Shown: in pieces, positions 25,881 through 30,934 of the stretch
How positions within the stretch are numbered: position 1 is the stretch's first letter
Layout: every line of letters starts with the position of its first letter
Source: CAJJBL01 sp964519035
Lineage (GTDB): Bacteria; Pseudomonadota; Alphaproteobacteria; Puniceispirillales; Marisalimonadaceae
Length of the DNA: 30,934 nt
Assembly: GCA_964519035.1 (NCBI GenBank)
Contig: CAZFKZ010000018.1
Location: 1 to 30,934 of the forward strand
Direction of reading: 5' to 3'
Made by a program: the position numbers and the translations under genes
Notes under the pieces: model-generated
Databases searched by the model: none
Told to the model about the DNA's origin: nothing
What the model saw: only the letters and a program-made list of their open reading frames with translations

Positions 25881-27272
25881 TTATTTAAAAGACTTAGCAT
25901 CTAAGATATTAAATTTAAGTTTACTTTCTTTAATCTTATTTTCATTTTGGTAATTTTTATCAATATCTTGGATAGATAAATCACCTGTAATAGCCTTAAT
26001 CGAAAATAAATTGTATATCTCATCTGATTGGCTAGTAATTAAATTAACTGAAGCGTTTAAATAGTTAACTTCCGCATCTAGAACATCAAGAACTGTTCTA
26101 ATGCCGTATTCTGCTTCATTTCGAATTCCATCAAGAGCTAATAAAGAAGATTTCATTTCACTTTCTGAAGCTTCTGTTTTAGCCACTGAATTTTTATAAC
26201 TTTGTAAAGAAGATACTGCACTTAATTCAATTTCTCTAAATTTCTCTAATAAATCCATTGATGAGGCTAGAGCTATGTTATCCAACCTTTGCAAAGCCGA
26301 TTTTGAAGAATTATTATAAAATAAAGGTGAACTAAATGTTAGAAACGTTCCATAACTTTGATAGTCAAGTGAAGATGATGATGATGCTGATGATTGACTA
26401 TCTTTTAATTCAAATTCTAATTTTAATGATGGTCGGTTATCTGTTTTTTTAAGATCAATATTTTTAAAAGCAATAGACTTGGTTATTTTTGAAATCGCTA
26501 TTGAATGGTTATTTTTTTTGGAGATTTCAATTATTTCTTTACTCGATTTTGGAACATAAAAATTAATTTTTGGTAAATTAAGATTTTTAGGAATATCTTT
26601 AACTTTAGTTATACTTTTAAATGACGAAAAAGAATTATTCAAATTTCCTTGAGCAAGAATTACATCATATTTAGCTTTAGCTAATTTTGCTAAAGATTCG
26701 GCAACAATTGTTGGAGTTACTGTTCCAGCAGCAAGTTTTAATTTAGTAGCCTCAACGTACTCTTTAAATCTATTATAACTTTTATTTCTCAAATTTAATA
26801 CAGATTGGTTTTTATAAACATCCAGATATGATTTTATAGCCTTAAGAATAACGCTCTGCTCAACAACTTTAAGCTTAAGGTCTTGCAGTTTTATGTTTTC
26901 ATTTGCTATTAAAGTACCTTCATATTCCTTTCCACCGTCAAATATATTTTTACTTAATGATATAGTTGAACTTATAATTTCTTCTTGATTAAAAGAACTT
27001 GCTGTATCCAATTGTTTATTTGAAGATTTAACATTTGTCTTAAATGAACTAGACCAGTCTTTTGACGAATAAGCTGTACCAATAGTATTTTTAATCGCAG
27101 CCAAACGATATTTTTCAGCTTTAATTTCCATGCTGTGATGAAAAGCTTCTTTAATAGAATTTTGAAAGATAACGTTATCTGCATTTACATTGGATATAAA
27201 TAAAACATTAGCAAATAATAAAAATAGAAGACAAACTTTCAAACGCTTCATTATGCTAAAAATAAAATTCAT
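25881..27272 (-). CDS. tolC: TolC family outer membrane channel protein
   Basis: A TolC-type trimeric outer-membrane channel for type I secretion and drug efflux. The 463 residues begin with a signal peptide (hydrophobic stretch about 13-28, likely cut near NVNADN), then two repeated OEP helical units. The first contains GTAYSSKDWSSSFKTNV and the SLSKNIFDGGKEY segment; the second contains FSSPLFYNN and EAEYGIRTVLDVLDAEVNYL, the classical TolC motif. The start is supported by GGAG 5 bases upstream (27278-27281). It heads the tolC-valS-dehydratase run. No efflux pump or adaptor genes are nearby. Confidence 0.93.
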   Translation of the reverse strand: MNFIFSIMKRLKVCLLFLLFANVLFISNVNADNVIFQNSIKEAFHHSMEIKAEKYRLAAIKNTIGTAYSSKDWSSSFKTNVKSSNKQLDTASSFNQEEIISSTISLSKNIFDGGKEYEGTLIANENIKLQDLKLKVVEQSVILKAIKSYLDVYKNQSVLNLRNKSYNRFKEYVEATKLKLAAGTVTPTIVAESLAKLAKAKYDVILAQGNLNNSFSSFKSITKVKDIPKNLNLPKINFYVPKSSKEIIEISKKNNHSIAISKITKSIAFKNIDLKKTDNRPSLKLEFELKDSQSSASSSSSLDYQSYGTFLTFSSPLFYNNSSKSALQRLDNIALASSMDLLEKFREIELSAVSSLQSYKNSVAKTEASESEMKSSLLALDGIRNEAEYGIRTVLDVLDAEVNYLNASVNLITSQSDEIYNLFSIKAITGDLSIQDIDKNYQNENKIKESKLKFNILDAKSFK

Positions 27273-27299
27273 TTTAACTCCAAATAAAATATATAATAA

Positions 27300-27327
27300 A
27301 TTTTATTATTTAATAACATTTATACAA
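27300..27327 (-). promoter_or_regulatory. Candidate tolC promoter
   Basis: On the minus strand TTGTAT (27327-27322) and TAAAAT (27305-27300) are separated by 16 bases, giving a start about 20 bases before the tolC ATG. This is a sequence match only, in very AT-rich DNA. Confidence 0.3.
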
Positions 27328-27405
27328 AAATTAGAAAGAAAATTCTTAAAAAACTCCCGTTAAATATAATAATTTAAAATTAAATAAAATTATATAGTTT
27401 TTTGT

Positions 27406-27434
27406 TTGCTTGTGAACCAATGTAAAGTTATAGA
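27406..27434 (+). promoter_or_regulatory. Candidate tRNA-Cys promoter
   Basis: TTGCTT (27406-27411) and TATAGA (27429-27434) with a 17-base spacer would start transcription about 15 bases before the tRNA. It may also drive the selD-mnmH pair, since no terminator-like hairpin lies between the tRNA and selD. Confidence 0.38.
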
Positions 27435-27455
27435 GTTAACATTAACCATTTATTT

Positions 27456-27529
27456 GGCCCGATGGCAGAGTGGTGATGCAGCGGCCTGCAAAGCCGCGTA
27501 CAGCGGTTCGATTCCGCTTCGGGCCTCCA
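27456..27529 (+). tRNA. tRNA-Cys (anticodon GCA)
   Basis: All arms fold. The acceptor is GGCCCGA (27456-27462) with TCGGGCC (27519-27525), then discriminator T and an encoded CCA (27527-27529). The anticodon stem is GCGGC/GCCGC around loop CTGCAAA, with GCA at 27488-27490. The T arm is AGCGG-TTCGATT-CCGCT. The selD fusion gene begins 25 bases downstream. Confidence 0.97.
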
Positions 27530-27554
27530 TTTTTGATCAGAAATAATGACTTAA

Positions 27555-29756
27555 ATGTATATTTCAAAAAATACAATAATAAAAAATGATCTTGTTTTAG
27601 TTGGAGGTGGTCATGCTCATTTAATTTTACTAATGAAATTTGCAAAAAAACCCATATTGGGGACTAGAATTACTCTAGTTAGTAACGAGTTAGCCACTCC
27701 ATACTCTGGAATGATACCAGGGTATATTGAAGGAGAGTATTCGTGGAGAGAAAGCCATATTGATTTATATAAATTTGCAGAACAATTAAATATAAGGTTT
27801 ATTCATTCAGAAGTAATAAACGTTTCTGGTAAAGATAAAAAAATTTATTTTAAAAATAGGCCACCTCTTTCATTTGATTTTTTATCAATTAACTGTGGAA
27901 TACAAAGCAACTATATAAGTATAAAAGGAGCTGACAAATACTCATTACCAGTAAAGCCAATTTCAAAACTAGCAATAAGCTTTTTAGATCAAATTAATAA
28001 AATTAATTCAGTCGCATTTATTGGAGGTGGAGCTGGATCGGTTGAATTAGCTTTGGCTTTAAAAAAACGCTATAGAATAAAAAATCCAAATTTAAAAATA
28101 GTTATTGTTACTGGTCAAAATGGATTATTAAAGTCTTTTTCAAAAAAAACAAAAAATTATACAAAAACTGAACTAGACAAACATGATATTCAATTAATAA
28201 ATAATAAATATGTGATAGAAATTAAGAAAAATAAATTTATTACAGACGATAATAAAGTATTTGAAGTGGATAAATGCGTTTTATCTACAAATGCAATGGG
28301 AGCTTTATGGCTTAAAAAAACTGATATTAAATTGAATGAAGATAACTTTATTATTGTAAATGACTGTTTTCAAACAAATTTTAAATTTATCTTTGCTGCT
28401 GGTGATATTGTTGAATTCAATAGAATGAAACTTGAAAAGGCTGGTGTTTTTGCTGTTAGATCAGGAAAACCTTTAGCAAAGAGTATTGAAAGCTTCATTT
28501 TAAATAAAAAAAGTAAACCTTATAAACATAAAAAGAACTATTTAGCATTAATAGGTTTATCAAATGGATATGCTATTGCTACTAAGTTCGGTTTATCAAA
28601 TTTATCACAATTTAATTACTTTTTAAAAAAATATATTGATAGAAAATTTGTAAATAAATTTAATAATTTTGAAAATAAATCTAATTATTTAAATTTTGAG
28701 TATTTATTAAAGTTATTAAATAATTTAATAAAAATAAATTTTTTTAAACAAACAGAACATATTCAAATGCAATGTAAAGGTTGTGCTGCAAAAGTACCTT
28801 TTGGCGCATTAAAACAATCTTTACCTGAAGATATAACTTTATCATCTCATGATGCAGCACCTGTTCCGCATTATCCAAAATTATTCCAAACTATTGATAT
28901 GATTAATGGCATTATTTCAGATCCTTATTTACTTGGAAAAATTGCAGCAAACCACTCATTGAGTGACATAATCGCTGCAAAATCTAGAGCTATATCTGCA
29001 CAAATGATTCTTCAGTTACCTCTTAGTGACACTGAAATTCATTCAAGAGATATAGAACAAGTATTAAGTGGAGCAAAAGAAATTTTAGATCATAATGAAT
29101 GTCTTTTAAATGGAGGACATACAATGATAGGAAATGATAATGATCCTGTTATTGGTTTTTCTATAATTGGTGAGGATACATCTGAGAATAAAAAAAACAA
29201 TCCTCTTAAGGTTAAGAATGAAGATCTTGTTATACTAACTGGCAAAATTGGATCAGGATTAATATTTGCAGGGATTAATAACAACTTAATAGATAGTCAT
29301 TACCAAATTGAAGTTGTAAATCAAATGTCAGAAGGTAATTCAAAATTTGGTGCAATCATTAATCAGTTGGAAATTTTATTAATGACAGATATTACTGGTT
29401 TTGGCTTGGCTAATCATTTATTGAATTTAATTCAAAGAAATAAAGAAGAAATTGGATTAACAATAAATACTAAAAAAATTAAATTATATAAAGGAGTTAC
29501 TAATGCTCTTAAAAAAGGGGTGAAATCATCTTTATATAACTCAAATTTTGAGTCTGCTAGCAAACATATTGTCTATCATAAAAGTAAAGAGTTGATAGAT
29601 GAAGTTATTTATGACCCACAAACGGTTGGTGGATTAGCATTCATTATTTCAAAAAACAATAAAGAAAAAACTTTTGAAATTTTAAAATCAAATTCAATTG
29701 ATTTTTCAGTCATTGGATTTGTTAATAATATTAAAAATCAAATAGAAATTGTTTAA
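27555..29756 (+). CDS. selD: Pyridine nucleotide-disulfide oxidoreductase / selenophosphate synthase fusion
   Basis: SelD makes selenophosphate from selenide and ATP. This 733-residue protein fuses two parts. Residues 1 to about 390 are an NADH-dehydrogenase-like flavoprotein: FAD loop LVLVGGGHAH (15-22), a second dinucleotide loop FIGGGAGSVELA (about 155-166), and FAAGDIV near 280. From about 402 the SelD domain starts: MQCKGCAAKVP with C410 and K413 in the positions of the E. coli catalytic Cys17/Lys20, then SSHDAAPV, the IAANHSLSDIIAA block, LNGGHTMIG and LMTDITGFGLANHL. The active site is Cys, not selenocysteine. Such fusions occur in other bacteria; the flavoprotein half may help reduce or supply selenium. 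It is followed after 9 bases by mnmH. Confidence 0.93.
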   Translation: MYISKNTIIKNDLVLVGGGHAHLILLMKFAKKPILGTRITLVSNELATPYSGMIPGYIEGEYSWRESHIDLYKFAEQLNIRFIHSEVINVSGKDKKIYFKNRPPLSFDFLSINCGIQSNYISIKGADKYSLPVKPISKLAISFLDQINKINSVAFIGGGAGSVELALALKKRYRIKNPNLKIVIVTGQNGLLKSFSKKTKNYTKTELDKHDIQLINNKYVIEIKKNKFITDDNKVFEVDKCVLSTNAMGALWLKKTDIKLNEDNFIIVNDCFQTNFKFIFAAGDIVEFNRMKLEKAGVFAVRSGKPLAKSIESFILNKKSKPYKHKKNYLALIGLSNGYAIATKFGLSNLSQFNYFLKKYIDRKFVNKFNNFENKSNYLNFEYLLKLLNNLIKINFFKQTEHIQMQCKGCAAKVPFGALKQSLPEDITLSSHDAAPVPHYPKLFQTIDMINGIISDPYLLGKIAANHSLSDIIAAKSRAISAQMILQLPLSDTEIHSRDIEQVLSGAKEILDHNECLLNGGHTMIGNDNDPVIGFSIIGEDTSENKKNNPLKVKNEDLVILTGKIGSGLIFAGINNNLIDSHYQIEVVNQMSEGNSKFGAIINQLEILLMTDITGFGLANHLLNLIQRNKEEIGLTINTKKIKLYKGVTNALKKGVKSSLYNSNFESASKHIVYHKSKELIDEVIYDPQTVGGLAFIISKNNKEKTFEILKSNSIDFSVIGFVNNIKNQIEIV

Positions 29757-29765
29757 AATAGTAAA

Positions 29766-30818
29766 ATGCAAAAATATAAAATTATAAAAAAATGGAACAA
29801 TAAGAAATATCAAACGATTATAGATGTAAGGTCACCATCTGAGTTTGAAATAGATCATATTGTAGGGGCAATTAACTGTCCTGTATTAAATGATGAAGAA
29901 AGAGTTAAAGTTGGTATAATTTATAAACAAGAAAGCAGTTTTAAAGCTAAAATAATTGGCTCTTCATTGACTGCAAAAAATATTGCATTTCATATAGAAA
30001 GCAAATTCATTGAAAAGAACGGTTCATGGCAACCGTTAATATACTGTTGGAGAGGAGGTCAGCGATCCAAGTCTTTTTCTATAGTCTTATCAGAAGTTGG
30101 TTGGAGAACTTCGCAGCTTCGAGGTGGATATAAAGATTATAGAAATGATGTTATAAAATTTTTAGAAGACATTGGTTCAAAACTTAAAATAGTACTTATA
30201 GGTGGTCAAACAGGTTCTGCAAAAACAAAAATTTTGCACAGCATTAAAAGTCAAGGCGGTCAAATATTAGATTTAGAAGGGCTTGCAAATCATAAAGGCT
30301 CTCTGTTGGGCTCAATCCCAAATTTAAAGCAGCCATCTCAAAAATTTTTTGAAAGTATATTATATTTTGAGATTAATAAATTAAACCTTAGACGCATTAT
30401 ATATGTTGAAGCTGAAAGTAGTAAGATAGGTAATCTTCATATTCCTAAATCTATATGGTCCAAAATGATTGATTCTCCTAGAATTCAAATTCTTGCTGAC
30501 ATTGACACTAGATCTAGTTTTTTAATACATGACTATGAATATATGTGTAAAAACCCAATTTTAATATCTCCTATGATTGAAGGTCTTAAAAACAGGATTA
30601 AAAAGGAACTACTTGATGATTGGCAAAAAATGATAAACGAAAAAAAATGGTTTGATTTAACAAAAAGTTTTTTATCAAATCATTATGACCCTTCCTATAG
30701 TTCAAACACATCAAATACTAAAAAAAATGAACTTAAATTATTAAAAGAAATAAAAGTAAATTCATTAAATCCATCAGATATAAAAGAAATAGCTAAAATT
30801 ATTCTGACTATTAAATAA
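29766..30818 (+). CDS. mnmH: tRNA 2-selenouridine synthase (MnmH/SelU/YbbB)
   Basis: MnmH swaps the sulfur of 2-thiouridine at the wobble position of tRNA-Lys, -Glu and -Gln for selenium, through a geranylated intermediate, using selenophosphate from SelD. The 350 residues are the family length. An amino-terminal rhodanese domain begins IIDVRSPSEFEIDHIVGAIN and has the catalytic loop YCWRGGQRS (C94). A P-loop domain follows, with GGQTGSAKTKIL (147-154). Its glycine before the Lys is replaced by Ala152. Later come IYVEAESSKIGNLHIP and related blocks. It sits directly behind selD, so this locus supports selenium use in tRNA. No selA, selB or selC is in the window. Confidence 0.93.
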   Translation: MQKYKIIKKWNNKKYQTIIDVRSPSEFEIDHIVGAINCPVLNDEERVKVGIIYKQESSFKAKIIGSSLTAKNIAFHIESKFIEKNGSWQPLIYCWRGGQRSKSFSIVLSEVGWRTSQLRGGYKDYRNDVIKFLEDIGSKLKIVLIGGQTGSAKTKILHSIKSQGGQILDLEGLANHKGSLLGSIPNLKQPSQKFFESILYFEINKLNLRRIIYVEAESSKIGNLHIPKSIWSKMIDSPRIQILADIDTRSSFLIHDYEYMCKNPILISPMIEGLKNRIKKELLDDWQKMINEKKWFDLTKSFLSNHYDPSYSSNTSNTKKNELKLLKEIKVNSLNPSDIKEIAKIILTIK

Positions 30819-30842
30819 AATTTGATTTTAATAGTGTTTAGC

Positions 30843-30870
30843 TTGCATCTATAAAATATTGTGATAGAAA
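30843..30870 (+). promoter_or_regulatory. Candidate tRNA-Asn promoter
   Basis: TTGCAT (30843-30848) and TAGAAA (30865-30870) are 16 bases apart, about 10 bases before the tRNA. The -35 resembles the TTGCTT proposed for tRNA-Cys. Sequence match only. Confidence 0.3.
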
Positions 30871-30880
30871 CAACTTGTCT

Positions 30881-30934
30881 TCCCCGGTAGCTCAGCGGTA
30901 GAGCAGACGACTGTTAATCGTCTGGCCGGCGGTT
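30881..30934 (+). tRNA. tRNA-Asn (anticodon GTT), cut by the window end
   Basis: The 5' acceptor strand TCCCCGG (30881-30887), the D arm and the anticodon stem-loop GACGA-CTGTTAA-TCGTC (30906-30922, GTT at 30913-30915) are complete. The window ends inside the T arm at GGCGGTT, so the 3' acceptor strand is not visible. Confidence 0.93.

Noticed and set aside
27273..27455. Hidden gene or riboswitch in the largest spacer (183 bases)
   Set aside because: I see only AT-rich sequence, candidate promoters for tolC and the tRNA, and no coding frame or recognisable structured RNA.
27442..27645. 67-codon minus-strand frame over tRNA-Cys
   Set aside because: It is antisense to a perfectly folding tRNA and to the start of selD.
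28770..28793. Selenocysteine (in-frame TGA) in the SelD active site
   Set aside because: The catalytic position is a normal TGT Cys codon (C410) and the frame has no internal stop.
27530..30880. Integrated mobile element between tRNA-Cys and tRNA-Asn
   Set aside because: No integrase, transposase or duplicated tRNA 3' end is visible; a swap locus remains only an inference from gene content.

Overview
The window is a gene-dense, strongly AT-rich piece (about 70% A+T by eye) of a bacterial chromosome. It holds 27 protein-coding genes and two tRNA genes, with no noncoding stretch longer than about 190 bases. Several blocks match alphaproteobacterial gene order: tatABC-serS-surE-pcm-LysM/LytM protein, a DUF815 ATPase next to yajC-secDF, dgt facing erpA, SPOR-scpA-scpB, and tolC-valS. 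With the high A+T, short proteins, overlapping genes and tiny spacers, this suggests a streamlined free-living marine alphaproteobacterium (SAR11/HIMB59/AEGEAN-169-like). That placement is inference. I see no phage, insertion sequence, CRISPR array or plasmid gene.

Layout. 1-4834: the start of ssb (minus, cut by the window edge) diverges from uvrA-trmFO (plus). 4831-7774: yajC-secD-secF on the minus strand. 7900-8763: a DUF815 ATPase on the plus strand. 8760-20069: a run of 13 minus-strand genes, in transcription order dgt, argS, a SPOR protein, scpA, scpB, an ABC ATPase, tatA, tatB, tatC, serS, surE, pcm and a LysM/LytM lipoprotein. 20185-21344: erpA-xthA (plus). 21341-27272: tolC-valS-IlvD/Edd-family dehydratase (minus). 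27456-30934: tRNA-Cys, an oxidoreductase-SelD fusion, mnmH/selU, and a partial tRNA-Asn, all plus.

How the genes work together. Most are housekeeping. DNA repair: ssb, uvrA, xthA. tRNA charging and modification: trmFO, serS, argS, valS, mnmH. Protein export: Sec accessory proteins and the complete Tat translocase. Chromosome segregation: scpAB. Envelope: SPOR protein, LysM/LytM lipoprotein, TolC. Protein and nucleotide upkeep: pcm, surE, dgt. Fe-S delivery: erpA. The most accessory-looking part is the selenium pair at the right end. SelD makes selenophosphate and MnmH uses it to place 2-selenouridine in tRNA anticodons. The pair lies between two tRNA genes.

Most notable observations: all three convergent gene pairs end in the same 4-base overlap, TTAA; a pentanucleotide repeat lies just before an orphan ABC ATPase gene with a TTG start; the LytM domain has lost most of its metal/catalytic residues; two genes usual in these alphaproteobacterial neighbourhoods (nagZ, popZ/DUF2497) are absent; and the IlvD/Edd-family enzyme is divergent. 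I found no convincing wholly new multi-gene system.
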